NCBI RefSeq assembly: GCF_014694385.1
Contig: NZ_JAAOCA010000003.1
Location: 1-64,000, forward strand
DNA: 64,000 nucleotides
Reading direction: 5' to 3'
Origin: Pseudomonas typographi
Lineage (GTDB): Bacteria > Pseudomonadota > Gammaproteobacteria > Pseudomonadales > Pseudomonadaceae
The notes under the pieces were generated by a model that had not been told where the DNA came from, did no database searches, and saw only the letters and a program-made list of their open reading frames with translations. Below, piece by piece: positions 16,310-25,231 of the stretch; the stretch's first letter is position 1; every line of letters begins with the position of its first letter. The position numbers and the translations under genes were made by a program.

Positions 16310-17011
16310 ATGGGGCCCCCGGGAAACCGCCAGAACAAGGAAAACACCACGGTGAAACGTTTGGATCACGCTGAACCCGGCAAACGCAACACCCTCAAGC
16401 GGCTGCTGGCGGCCGCCCGGGTGGAGTTCGCCAGCAAAGGCCTGGCAGGCGCGAGGGTCGAGGACATCGCCCGCGATGCCGGGATCACCAAGCAGTTGGT
16501 CTACCACTACTATGGCTCGAAGGACGGGCTGTTCGTGGCAGTGCTCGACGAGTCCTCGGAAACCATCATGTCCGAGCTGGTCGGCCTCAACGTCGAATCG
16601 CTGGCGCCCCCGGCCGCGCTGCGGGCGATGCTCAATCACTTCTTCGATCAGTACCGCGACGACCCCTTGCTCGGTGACCTGGCGCTGGAAGGCATCCGCT
16701 ACCACCACAGCCACCAGACGCCGCGCAACCGCTTCCTGGAGTTGGCGCCGGCGCTGATCGAGAAGCTTGACAGCATCCTCAAGCGCGGGGCGCTCAGTGG
16801 CGAATTCAGGCCGGATATCAATCCAAGGCTGTTGCTCGCCAGCGCCGCCCTGCTCACCTCGGGCTGGTTTACCAACCGCTATTCGGTGTCGGCGCTGACC
16901 GGGCTCGATACCGAGTCCGCCGAGGGCATGGCCACCTGGCGTGAGTATTCGGCGCAGTGGGTGCTGGCAAGCATCGCCGGCGGGAAAAACAACACCGGGG
17001 GCTCTGCGTAG
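16310..17011 (+). CDS. TetR-family transcriptional regulator
   Basis: A 233-residue regulator. The N-terminal HTH domain covers about residues 24-70: LLAAARVEFASKGLAG, then VEDIARDAGITKQLVYHYYG, the classic TetR recognition helix ending in Y-x-Y-F/Y. The remainder is a helical ligand-binding domain. Start at ATG 16310, with GGAG seven to eight bases upstream; an in-frame GTG at 16274 lacks a good site. Divergent from the P450 operon, it probably represses that operon until a substrate-derived ligand binds. It is convergent with the flavoprotein gene, 8 bp apart. Confidence 0.88.
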   Translation: MGPPGNRQNKENTTVKRLDHAEPGKRNTLKRLLAAARVEFASKGLAGARVEDIARDAGITKQLVYHYYGSKDGLFVAVLDESSETIMSELVGLNVESLAPPAALRAMLNHFFDQYRDDPLLGDLALEGIRYHHSHQTPRNRFLELAPALIEKLDSILKRGALSGEFRPDINPRLLLASAALLTSGWFTNRYSVSALTGLDTESAEGMATWREYSAQWVLASIAGGKNNTGGSA

Positions 17012-17019
17012 GGGTGTCT

Positions 17020-18630
17020 TCATTTGGCGGGCTTGCGCAGGTAGGCGTTGACGCGTTTGGCTGCCAGCCGCCCGGCCATGCCGTTCACGCCGCCGCCGGG
17101 GTGGATACCCGCGCTGCCCAGGTAAAGGCCAGCGACAGGCAACGTATCACCGCCCAGCCCATAGGCCGGCCGCATCGTGCTCGAGCGAAGTGAGGTGGTG
17201 TCGATGTGGACCACGCAGCCATTCACCGTGTTCAGGCGGGCGGTGAAGTCCGGCGCCGCCTCGATCCAGCGCCCCAGCACATGGCCTTGGATACCGTCGA
17301 CGTAGGCCGACAACTGCTCGACCACCTGGTCCGCTACACGTTCGCGCACCGCATCCCAACCCTCGCGCGGATTGACCGGCATCACTGGCGGATAAATATA
17401 GAGCACATCTTGCCCCTCGGGTGCCTGCGATGGATCTACCGCGCTCGGCGCCGCCGTGGTGATATAGGGCAAACGGGGGATCTCGCCGCGTGCGCAGGCG
17501 GAAAAATTCTCCAGCACAGCTTCTTCGGTACCGATTAACAAGCACGCCTTGCGCAGGTCCAGGCCGTCGCCGCGTGCGGCCTCAAAACGCGGCACTGCGA
17601 TCTGCCCATCCAGCGCCAGGTCAATCTTCAACGGCCCCGACCCCTTGGCATTGGCTGGTGCCATGGCAATGCGGGTCAACAGTTGCCTGGGTATTTCACC
17701 TTCGCTGACCATCTCCAGGGCCACTTTCGGATGGCAGCCGGCGATCACCGCCCGTGCGCTGAACTGTCGACCATCAGCGAGCCGAACCCCCTCGACCTGC
17801 CCCTGCCTGGACACGATCTCGGTCACCGTGGCCGAGGTGATCACCTCGCCACCCAGTTCCTCCAGGCGCGCACGCATCGCGTTGCTCAACTGCTGCATGC
17901 CACCCACGACCCGGCCGACACCGAAACGGTGCAGAAAGCCCAGCAGTGCGTAATAGATGCCGCCGCCATCGGCACTGATGTCACCCGCCAGCCCGGTCAA
18001 AGCACACATCGCCGAAACCGTCACCGGATGTTCGAAGCGCTCGCGGGCAGCCTGGTGCGCTGAGCCGGTCATCAACGCCATCAGTTCGGGTTTGAGCTTG
18101 CGGTGTTTCAGGGCCGTTGCAACCAGCTTGAGCTTGGCGCCCAGGTTGGTTCGGGCAGGGTCAACCCGCATCATCGGCAGGGCTATATCGAGGAACATAT
18201 CGATGACCCCCATGAACGCCAAGAAGGCTTGTGCGTCATTAGCACTGTAGCGGCGTATCTCAGCAGCGGTTCTCTCGCGGTCGCGCCAGAAGACCAGCGA
18301 GCTGCCGTCTGGATGCAGGTATACATAGCCGGGCGTCAGTTCGACCGAGCGGAAACCGTGACGGTCCAATTGCAGCTCTATTGGCACCTGGGCGTGCACA
18401 CGCATCGACATCATGTCCAGGGCGCAAGGATGTACCAGATGCAGAGGCGCCTCCGGGATCAGGTAGCCCGAAGACGCCATCCCTCCGACCTTTTCCAGCG
18501 CTTCGAGTAGCAGGACTTTCTTGCCTTCCATCCCCAGATAACAACCCGCCGACAACCCATTGGTGCCGCCGCCGACGACGATAACGTCGAACCCGGTGTT
18601 GGCGCTTTTCATCGCTTGATCAGTGTTCAT
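17020..18630 (-). CDS. phytoene-desaturase-like FAD-dependent oxidoreductase
   Basis: A 536-residue flavoprotein. An N-terminal dinucleotide-binding motif, VVGGGTNGLSAGCYL, is followed by LLLEALEKVGGMASS. The central HRFGVGRVVGGMQQLSNAM segment and the C-terminal LYLGSAGIHPGGGVNGMAGR match the CrtI/phytoene desaturase and retinol-saturase-like superfamily. It likely introduces or saturates a C-C double bond on a hydrophobic polycyclic or isoprenoid substrate. Start at 18630, preceded by GGAAAAGG. It is the last gene of the 28.2-17.0 kb minus-strand operon, 63 bp after an SDR gene. Confidence 0.82.
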   Translation of the reverse strand: MNTDQAMKSANTGFDVIVVGGGTNGLSAGCYLGMEGKKVLLLEALEKVGGMASSGYLIPEAPLHLVHPCALDMMSMRVHAQVPIELQLDRHGFRSVELTPGYVYLHPDGSSLVFWRDRERTAAEIRRYSANDAQAFLAFMGVIDMFLDIALPMMRVDPARTNLGAKLKLVATALKHRKLKPELMALMTGSAHQAARERFEHPVTVSAMCALTGLAGDISADGGGIYYALLGFLHRFGVGRVVGGMQQLSNAMRARLEELGGEVITSATVTEIVSRQGQVEGVRLADGRQFSARAVIAGCHPKVALEMVSEGEIPRQLLTRIAMAPANAKGSGPLKIDLALDGQIAVPRFEAARGDGLDLRKACLLIGTEEAVLENFSACARGEIPRLPYITTAAPSAVDPSQAPEGQDVLYIYPPVMPVNPREGWDAVRERVADQVVEQLSAYVDGIQGHVLGRWIEAAPDFTARLNTVNGCVVHIDTTSLRSSTMRPAYGLGGDTLPVAGLYLGSAGIHPGGGVNGMAGRLAAKRVNAYLRKPAK

Positions 18631-18693
18631 CGACCTTTTCCGTCTCGAATATCGGCGCCCGTGAGTGGGCAAAGGCGGCACACTCGCCGCCTT

Positions 18694-19512
18694 TTATAGG
18701 CCGCTGCGGCCCAGCTTCTCGAACAGCGCGCGCATCGCCACCAGCGAGGGCGTATGGCTGCTAAAACCGCCGTCTGCCACCAGCGTGGTACCGGTGACGA
18801 AGGCCGATTCGTCAGAGGCGAGGAAGGCCACCACATCGGCGATCTGCCGGGGCGTGCCGAGTTCCGGCGTGCAATGATTGTCACGCATGATGTCCAGCAG
18901 CGCCTCGGGCAGTGGGTGCTGCGGCGCCAGGCCGATCTGTATGGCGTTACCCCGGATACCGCGTTTACCGTACTGCGCAGCGACCAGTTTGGGCAGCATC
19001 ATCAGCGCGGCCTTGGAGGTGGCGTAGCCGGTCAGCGACATGTCGCCCTGCATGCCCAGCCCGGACGTGGCGAAGATGATCGAGCCCTTGCCCTGCTCGA
19101 GCATCAGGGGGATGGCATGCTTGGTACAGAGCACCGCACCGCGAAGGTTCACGGCGATGGCGCGGTCCCAGGCCTGCATGTCGAGGTTAGCCAGGTCGCG
19201 GTCCCGGTTGCGCTGTTCGGCCCCCAGTACGGCGGCGTTGTTGTGCAACACATCGAGGCGGCCGAAGCGTGCCTTGACCTCGGCGATCATCGCTTGCACC
19301 GCGTCTTCCGAGGAAACGTCCGTGCACACCGCCATCGCCTGGGCGCCGCTGGCGACCAATGCGTCGGTAACGGTCGCCGCCGCTTCGCCGTCGATATCGA
19401 CGACCACGACACGGGCGCCCAACTCAGCCAGCACCCTGGCGCATTCGGCACCCAGGCCATTGCCCGAGCCGGTGACGACGGCTACCCGGCCCGCGAGTTT
19501 TCCTGTGCTCAT
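18694..19512 (-). CDS. short-chain dehydrogenase/reductase (classical)
   Basis: A 272-residue SDR with TGSGNGLGAE, HNNAAV, a serine in IIFATSG, YATSK as YxxxK, and GTTLVADGG near the C-terminus, so the active site is complete. It sits between the enoyl-CoA hydratase and flavoprotein genes, 37 bp after the hydratase. Its length and the HNNA motif are like the SDR at 37861-38661, with which it may share ancestry. Probable function: NAD-dependent oxidation of a hydroxyacyl-CoA or ring hydroxyl in the same pathway. Confidence 0.87.
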   Translation of the reverse strand: MSTGKLAGRVAVVTGSGNGLGAECARVLAELGARVVVVDIDGEAAATVTDALVASGAQAMAVCTDVSSEDAVQAMIAEVKARFGRLDVLHNNAAVLGAEQRNRDRDLANLDMQAWDRAIAVNLRGAVLCTKHAIPLMLEQGKGSIIFATSGLGMQGDMSLTGYATSKAALMMLPKLVAAQYGKRGIRGNAIQIGLAPQHPLPEALLDIMRDNHCTPELGTPRQIADVVAFLASDESAFVTGTTLVADGGFSSHTPSLVAMRALFEKLGRSGL

Positions 19513-19549
19513 GTTTGCTCACCTGTTGTAATTATTAGGGGCCAGCCTT

Positions 19550-20365
19550 TCACTCGCCGGTAAAGCGCGGCTCGCGGCGCTCGCTAAAGGCCAGCGCCGC
19601 TTCCTTCACATCCTGGGTTGTCGCCAGCAAGGCGAACAAGTCCAGTTCCAGATTCAACCCACTCTTCAGGTCCATCTCCAATGCCGCCCGCGCGGCCTGT
19701 TTGACGAACGCGGACGCGGCAGGCGGCTTGGCGGCAATCCGCAAGGCGAAGGCGCCCACTTCGTCGAGCAGATTCTTTGGCTCGCTGGCCAGGCGGCTGA
19801 CCAGGCCAATCTGAAGGGCCTGCTCGGCCGGCACGCGGTCGCCGGTGAGGAGCATGTCCAGCGCCCTCCCCGGCGCCACGACACGTACCAAGCGCTGTGT
19901 TCCGCCCCCGCCAGGGATCAGCCCCAGGCCCGTTTCAGGCAAGGCGAATACGGCATCGGCGGTGGCGAAACGGATGTCGCAGGCCAAGGCAAGTTCCAGC
20001 CCACCGCCCATGCAATAACCGTGAATCGCAGCGATCACGGGTTTGGCGACGCGGTCCAGCGCTTCGATCCAGCGCGAACCCTCCATGCGCTGGCGCACCT
20101 GCAACGAAGTTTCCACGCCGCGCCGCTCCTTGATGTCGGCGCCCGCGCAAAAACCACGTTCGCCCTCCCCACGAATGACGATGACGCGTATCTGCGGGTC
20201 TTTGTCGAGCAGCGCGAGCGCCTGCGGCACCCCCTGGCGAATGGCATCGTTGATCGCATTGATCTGGCCGGGCCGGGTCAGCACGATCCAGCCCACCGCG
20301 GCAGCGCATTCGACACGTACCGCGTCGTTGACGATCAAAGATCGCTGGTCCTTGTTGGCGCTCAT
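19550..20365 (-). CDS. enoyl-CoA hydratase/isomerase (crotonase) family protein
   Basis: A 271-residue crotonase. The first oxyanion-hole segment is FCAGADIKE; the second is HGYCMGGGLELAL. Both catalytic glutamates of true hydratases are present, in GGGLELAL and in LPETGLGLIPG, followed by GGGTQRL. It should hydrate an enoyl-CoA formed during side-chain or ring beta-oxidation. Its ATG at 20365 overlaps the stop of the upstream VOC gene (ATGA), and GAGGAG lies inside that gene's end, so the two are translationally coupled. Confidence 0.9.
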   Translation of the reverse strand: MSANKDQRSLIVNDAVRVECAAAVGWIVLTRPGQINAINDAIRQGVPQALALLDKDPQIRVIVIRGEGERGFCAGADIKERRGVETSLQVRQRMEGSRWIEALDRVAKPVIAAIHGYCMGGGLELALACDIRFATADAVFALPETGLGLIPGGGGTQRLVRVVAPGRALDMLLTGDRVPAEQALQIGLVSRLASEPKNLLDEVGAFALRIAAKPPAASAFVKQAARAALEMDLKSGLNLELDLFALLATTQDVKEAALAFSERREPRFTGE

Positions 20366-21333
20366 CCCTGGCACTCCTCGAACTCGAACACCTGGCCATC
20401 CAGCGCCTTCGGATCGATTTTTATCAGTGGCCGGCCATCAACCGCTTCGCACGAGTCAATCCACTTGAACATCGTGCCGCGCGCGCGCAAGTCCTCGGCC
20501 TTGGCGGCAAGGTCGTTGACGCCGATGCGGATGTAATAAGGGCCCGGCCCCCAGTTGTTCAGGCAGTGGCCGGCATCGGTGTTCCAGTAGGTTGCCTCCA
20601 GCACATCGAGGGTCGCGCTGTTGGGCACGGTGAAGCCCATGCGCGCACGGCGGTAACCTTCGCTACGGATATTCTCCACCGCCGTGCTGGGTTCCCAGTC
20701 AAGGTTGCTGGCCACCTTGCGCAGGGTTTCATCCAAATTACGCACCAGAAAGCCCCGCGCCGTCACCCGCACCATATCGCCGGGGCTTGCATCGCGTGGT
20801 TTCGCCGCCGGCAACTGGTAGGTTTCCGCCGGCATTTGCAGCGGCTCGGTGGGCATGATCTCGATGCACAGGCCACCGTCTACCGACGGATCGTAGTAAG
20901 GGTTTTCCGGCGTGGCCCCCAACCAAAGGCGGTCGAAGGGCATCTCCGGCGTACGTTGCGCCATGCGGAATGGCAAGCGGCGGCTCATCAGCTTGGACAC
21001 CAGTGCATCGAACTTATCGCCATGCAAAGCCAGCACGATCGAGTGGGTGATCATCGGCCGATGGCGCCCCTGAAACGCCTTCAGGCTTTCGAGGAAATCG
21101 TGGAACAGCGGATCGCCGGGATTCGGGCGATCCAGGTGCCACTGCGGCTCGATGCGCGTTGGCGCTACCGCCAGGGATTTGTGTACGCGCAGAAAGTGTG
21201 CGATGTACGGATGATTGTCGAACGCCTGGCGCCAGCGCTCGTGCTTGAAAATACCGAGCTTGCCCACCAGTTTCTCGGTCATTGCGTCCGGGTCCGGCAC
21301 CATCATGTCGGCACTCAACAGCAATTCGAACAT
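20362..21333 (-). CDS. VOC/glyoxalase-fold protein of unknown reaction
   Basis: A 323-residue protein with two recognisable glyoxalase-like halves, including ITHSIVLALHGDKFDALV and YYIRIGVNDLAAKAEDLRARG. It is longer than a simple glyoxalase and does not show the H-H-E set of extradiol dioxygenases. H96 (ITHSI) and E-rich C-terminal VFEFEE are possible metal ligands. It starts at ATG 21333 after GGGGAGAGGGGT; a much longer open frame upstream overlaps the RND gene and was rejected. Coupled to the hydratase gene by an ATGA overlap and placed 77 bp after the RND transporter gene. Could be a ring-cleavage, isomerase or epimerase enzyme. Confidence 0.65.
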   Translation of the reverse strand: MFELLLSADMMVPDPDAMTEKLVGKLGIFKHERWRQAFDNHPYIAHFLRVHKSLAVAPTRIEPQWHLDRPNPGDPLFHDFLESLKAFQGRHRPMITHSIVLALHGDKFDALVSKLMSRRLPFRMAQRTPEMPFDRLWLGATPENPYYDPSVDGGLCIEIMPTEPLQMPAETYQLPAAKPRDASPGDMVRVTARGFLVRNLDETLRKVASNLDWEPSTAVENIRSEGYRRARMGFTVPNSATLDVLEATYWNTDAGHCLNNWGPGPYYIRIGVNDLAAKAEDLRARGTMFKWIDSCEAVDGRPLIKIDPKALDGQVFEFEECQG

Positions 21334-21410
21334 ACCCCTCTCCCCTTCAATAGCCGGCCCAGGCGGCCGGAGCGTAAACGCAAGAACCACGGCGCCCAGC
21401 GCCGGGCCGA

Positions 21411-23918
21411 TCAATGAGCGCTGAGCGCTTTGCTGTTTTCCTTTGCCCGCGATGGCTCGTGCGGCACCGGCACCGCACCGGCCAGCAGCCCCGCCTCGTG
21501 GGCGCCATCGGTGGTCTTGGGGTTGAGCAGAAAGTGCGACAGCGAGGGTATCAACACCAAGGCGCCGAGCATGTTCCAGAGGAACATGAAGGTCAGCAGG
21601 ATGCCCATGTCGGCCTGGAACTTGATCGGCGACCAGACCCAGGTCACCACGCCGGCGGCCATGGTCAAGCCGACCAGCGCCACTACCCGCCCGGTGAAAT
21701 CCAACGAACGGCGATAGGCGACCAGGAGGCTGCCGCCGCGCTCCTGCACCGCCAGTTGAACGCTGAGCAGATAAAGCGCGTAGTCGACACCGACGCCGAC
21801 ACCGACGGCGATAACCGGTAGCGTGGCCACCTTCAAACCGATGCCCAGCCAGACCATCAAGGCCTTGCAGATGATCGTGGTCATCAGCAGCGGGATCAGT
21901 GCGACGATCGCCGCCCGCCAACTGCGGAACGTCAACAGGCAGAGCAACGCGGTAGCACCATAGACGGCGAGGTACATGGTCACGATGCCCTTTTCCACTT
22001 CGATATTGGTTGCCGCCTCGATCCCGGCATTGCCAGCCGCCAGAAGAAACTCCTCGGGGTGCTCGGCATCGGCGGGCGTGTTGTGCTCCTTGGCGAAACG
22101 CTCGGCCACGGCAAGCACACGCGTTAGGGTGTCGGCCTTGTGATCGGCGAGGTAGGCGATCAGTGGGGTGACCGAACATTGCTGGTTGGTGATGCCCGGC
22201 GACGAAACCATCGCGGCGTCCACCGAGGAGTTGGTGATCGCCTGGTCACGGCTGATGGTCAGCCATTTGCCGCTGCCTTCGGCCATTGCGGAGGTAATGA
22301 AACGCGTGGTTTCAGCCAGCGAGCTGGTGGTCTGCACGCCGGCTGTCTGCCGCAGTTTGAACGCCAGCAGGTCCATCGCCTGCAGCGATTGGTAGAGCCG
22401 ACAACTGTCTTCGGCGGTCTTCACGATGACCACGAACTGGTCACTGGATAACCCGTAGTTCGCCGAGATAAAGGCATTGTCGCGGTTGTACCGCGACTCG
22501 GCGCGCAGCTCCGGCGCGCCCGGGTCGAGGTCGCCCACTTTGAGCCCGAGCATCACCCAGGTCCCGGCGGCCGTGACCAGCAGCGACAGGGTAATCACCA
22601 GGGTCGCCCAGCGCCGCTCGGTGAAATGGTCCAGCCCGTGCCACAAATGGCCAAGGAACCCACGGTTCTCGGCACCGGCCCGGTCCTTCTCGATGGCGAT
22701 GCGGGCGGCCTTTTTGCTGACGCCGAGATAGGACAGTGCGACCGGGATCAGCAGCAGTTTGGTAAAGATCAGCACGGCGACGCCGATGCTCGTCGTCAGT
22801 GCCAGGTCACGTATCACCGGGATGTCGATGATCACCAGTACGGCGAAGCCGACGATGTTGGTTAGCAGCGCGGTGAGCCCGGTGAGAAACAGCCGGCGGA
22901 AGGTGTACCGTGCCGCAACGTATTTGTGTGTGCCGCGGCCGATGTCTTGGAGGATGCCGTTCATCTTCTGGGTGCCATGGGAAATGCCAATGGCGAAGAT
23001 CAGAAAGGGCACCAGGATCGAGTAGGGATCGAGCTCGTAGCCGAGCAGTTGCATCAGGCCCAGCAGCCAGACCACCCCGGCCACCGCCACGCCGAGCAGC
23101 AGCAAGGTGCTGCGCAGGCAGCGTGTATAGAGGTAAACAAATACCCCGGCGATCACCACCGATACGCCGAAGAACAGCATCACGGCGTAGAGCCCGTCGA
23201 TCAGATCGCCGACCAGCTTGCTGAAGCCGACGATATGGATGCCGATCTTGTCGCTTTGCAGGGCACGGATCTTGTCTTCCAACTGGTGCGAAAAGTCACC
23301 ATAGTCCAGCGCTGCGCCGGTCTGCGGATTCATATCCAACAGTGGGGCCACGATCATGCTGGACTTACCATCGTTGCCCACCAAGCTACCGACGATACCG
23401 GCACGGGCGATATTACGACGCAGTGCGTCGATCGTTGCCGGGCTGCCGTCGTAGTCGGCTGGCATCACCGCGCCGCCATCGATACCCTCCTCGGTGACCT
23501 CCTTCCAGCGCACGATCGGCATCCACAGCGACTTCATCCAGGAGCGATCGACGCCAGGAATCAAGTACAGCGTATCGTTGACCTTCTGCAGCGCCTGAAG
23601 GTACTCGGGGTCGTAGATGTCGCCGGTTTTGTTCTCGACCACCACGCGAATGCTGTTACCCAGGCCAGGCAGCTGGTTCTTATAGGCCAGGTAGTTCTTG
23701 ATATAAGGGCTGGAACTCGGAATCATCTTCTCGAAACTGGCGTTCACTTGCAGCCGGGTAGCGAAGAAACCTAGCACCAGGGTGGCGAGCACGCAGGCAA
23801 CGACCACGAGAATGCGGTTGTTGAACACCACGCGTTCGAGTAGCCCGCCCGACGACTTGTCGAAGTCGCGCGGGTCCTGGATCACCGGCATTCCGCTGTT
23901 GTACTTTTGCTCAACCAT
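21411..23918 (-). CDS. RND/MMPL-family hydrophobic-compound transporter
   Basis: An 835-residue inner-membrane protein built of two repeats, each with one TM helix, a large periplasmic loop and five TMs. TM segments are visible at NRILVVVACVLATLVLGFF, a cluster near residues 245-400, WATLVITLSLLVTAAGTWV, and a C-terminal cluster containing AVGVGVGVDYALYLLS. It belongs to the MMPL-like lipid/sterol-type RND group rather than the tripartite drug pumps, as no MFP or OMF gene is nearby. Start at 23918, with GAGAAAG upstream; a TTG 39 bp earlier was not used. Usually found with YCF48, DUF1329 and DUF1302 genes, exactly the order here, suggesting movement of hydrophobic molecules across the envelope. 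Confidence 0.85.
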   Translation of the reverse strand: MVEQKYNSGMPVIQDPRDFDKSSGGLLERVVFNNRILVVVACVLATLVLGFFATRLQVNASFEKMIPSSSPYIKNYLAYKNQLPGLGNSIRVVVENKTGDIYDPEYLQALQKVNDTLYLIPGVDRSWMKSLWMPIVRWKEVTEEGIDGGAVMPADYDGSPATIDALRRNIARAGIVGSLVGNDGKSSMIVAPLLDMNPQTGAALDYGDFSHQLEDKIRALQSDKIGIHIVGFSKLVGDLIDGLYAVMLFFGVSVVIAGVFVYLYTRCLRSTLLLLGVAVAGVVWLLGLMQLLGYELDPYSILVPFLIFAIGISHGTQKMNGILQDIGRGTHKYVAARYTFRRLFLTGLTALLTNIVGFAVLVIIDIPVIRDLALTTSIGVAVLIFTKLLLIPVALSYLGVSKKAARIAIEKDRAGAENRGFLGHLWHGLDHFTERRWATLVITLSLLVTAAGTWVMLGLKVGDLDPGAPELRAESRYNRDNAFISANYGLSSDQFVVIVKTAEDSCRLYQSLQAMDLLAFKLRQTAGVQTTSSLAETTRFITSAMAEGSGKWLTISRDQAITNSSVDAAMVSSPGITNQQCSVTPLIAYLADHKADTLTRVLAVAERFAKEHNTPADAEHPEEFLLAAGNAGIEAATNIEVEKGIVTMYLAVYGATALLCLLTFRSWRAAIVALIPLLMTTIICKALMVWLGIGLKVATLPVIAVGVGVGVDYALYLLSVQLAVQERGGSLLVAYRRSLDFTGRVVALVGLTMAAGVVTWVWSPIKFQADMGILLTFMFLWNMLGALVLIPSLSHFLLNPKTTDGAHEAGLLAGAVPVPHEPSRAKENSKALSAH

Positions 23919-23953
23919 TTCTGCTTTCTCGCTGAAGGATCGTACCGGCGGAT

Positions 23954-25093
23954 TCAATCCGCCCTGGCGATCTGGATGACCTTGACGCCGGCAAACCCCG
24001 CCACCAGCACTTCACTGGCGTTACCGGTCGTACTGGCTCCGTACACATCTGCGCCGCGCTCGGTTTGCAAGCGGATAACCGCCAGGCTGTGGCGGTCGAG
24101 GCTGACCATCTCCCCGCTTTGGCTGATCACGATCAGCCGGCCACCCTGCTCCACCGTGCTGACCAGGCTCGAATTCAATCCCGTTTCGACCTTTTTCCAC
24201 GTCTGGCCGTCGTCGCGGCTGGCGAACAGGTTTCCGCGCAGGCCATAGGCAAGCAGCAGGCCGTCCATGGCGCGCACACCAAAGTAGGTGCCGTTGTAGG
24301 GCGTTTGAACCTGTACGAAGCGTTGCGCCGCGGTGTCCAAGCGCATCAGCAACCCCTGTTCGCCACTGACGTAAAAGATGCCGCCGTGTTCGGCCAGGCC
24401 ATAAAGATGCATACTTCGGCCGTTGTCGCTGCGCTCCACCCAGGGCTCCCAACTGGCACCGAAGTCGCTGCTGCGCAGGATCATGCCGAAGGCGCCGACC
24501 ACGAAGCCGGTGCCGTTGGCGTCGAACAGCACATCGAGAAAAGGCGCGGCGAGCACGTCGGGGGTGGCCGATGTGGTCATCGCCAGATCGAGCTCAGCGA
24601 GCAGGTCCTGCGCGGTGGTGTCGCCCTTGCCGGCGCGTTCCCCATAGCTATGGCGCAAGAGGGCCAGTAGTGAGCGGCCGTCGAGCTGTACCTTCCAACT
24701 CGCACCGCCGTCGTCACTGTGTAGCAGCAGGGAATCGTGGCCAACGATCCAACCGTTGCGCGCATCGCTGAAACGCACCTGAACCAGGTCGCTGGAAACC
24801 GGGCTGGGCACTTGTTGCCAGCGCTTGCCGCCATCGCTGGAGCGCTGGATCAGCCCATGTAAACCTACGCCAACCAGCGTATCCCCCGCCTGCGCCACCC
24901 CCAACAGTGTCGCCGGCAAGCTGAGGTTGGCGTTCGGTGCCGGCTCCAGCAGCGGGTCGATACCGCGAACGGCAGTCGCTGAAAAAGCCTGCGCAGACCA
25001 CAGCAGTGCCGCGCACAATGCCAGAACACCCCGCCTTACACCGGGGCGTGGCTCGCTGATCTGTTGAACCCATTGAAGGCAGGGGCTGGTCAT
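23954..25093 (-). CDS. exported YCF48/BNR-repeat beta-propeller protein
   Basis: A 379-residue protein. A twin-Arg-free signal peptide ends near residue 43 (VLALCAALLWSAQAFSA). The mature part has recurring YCF48-like blades: GWIVGHDSLLLHSDDGGASW, GFVVGAFGMILRSSDFGASW, NLFASRDDGQTWKKV. In plants and cyanobacteria YCF48 assists photosystem II assembly. In proteobacterial RND/DUF1329 operons it is assumed to be a periplasmic accessory. It ends 35 bp before the RND gene and starts at an ATG preceded by GAGGAT. Molecular role unknown. Confidence 0.82.
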   Translation of the reverse strand: MTSPCLQWVQQISEPRPGVRRGVLALCAALLWSAQAFSATAVRGIDPLLEPAPNANLSLPATLLGVAQAGDTLVGVGLHGLIQRSSDGGKRWQQVPSPVSSDLVQVRFSDARNGWIVGHDSLLLHSDDGGASWKVQLDGRSLLALLRHSYGERAGKGDTTAQDLLAELDLAMTTSATPDVLAAPFLDVLFDANGTGFVVGAFGMILRSSDFGASWEPWVERSDNGRSMHLYGLAEHGGIFYVSGEQGLLMRLDTAAQRFVQVQTPYNGTYFGVRAMDGLLLAYGLRGNLFASRDDGQTWKKVETGLNSSLVSTVEQGGRLIVISQSGEMVSLDRHSLAVIRLQTERGADVYGASTTGNASEVLVAGFAGVKVIQIARAD

Positions 25094-25231
25094 TATTTTT
25101 ATCCTCAACCAAAGCGTTTGTTACTGAGCAGCGGACAGCCACTCGTTCGCAATACCGGCCCGGCACCGTTAGCCCCCGCCGTTGTCGGCACGCAGGCTTG
25201 CCAGGCCAGCCCTTGTGGCCAGCGGCCCACT

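Noticed and set aside
21334..22179. 5' extension of the VOC frame over the RND gene
   Set aside because: The extension reads as low-complexity Arg/Gly/Ala sequence inside a well-supported transporter gene; a good ribosome site precedes the ATG at 21333.
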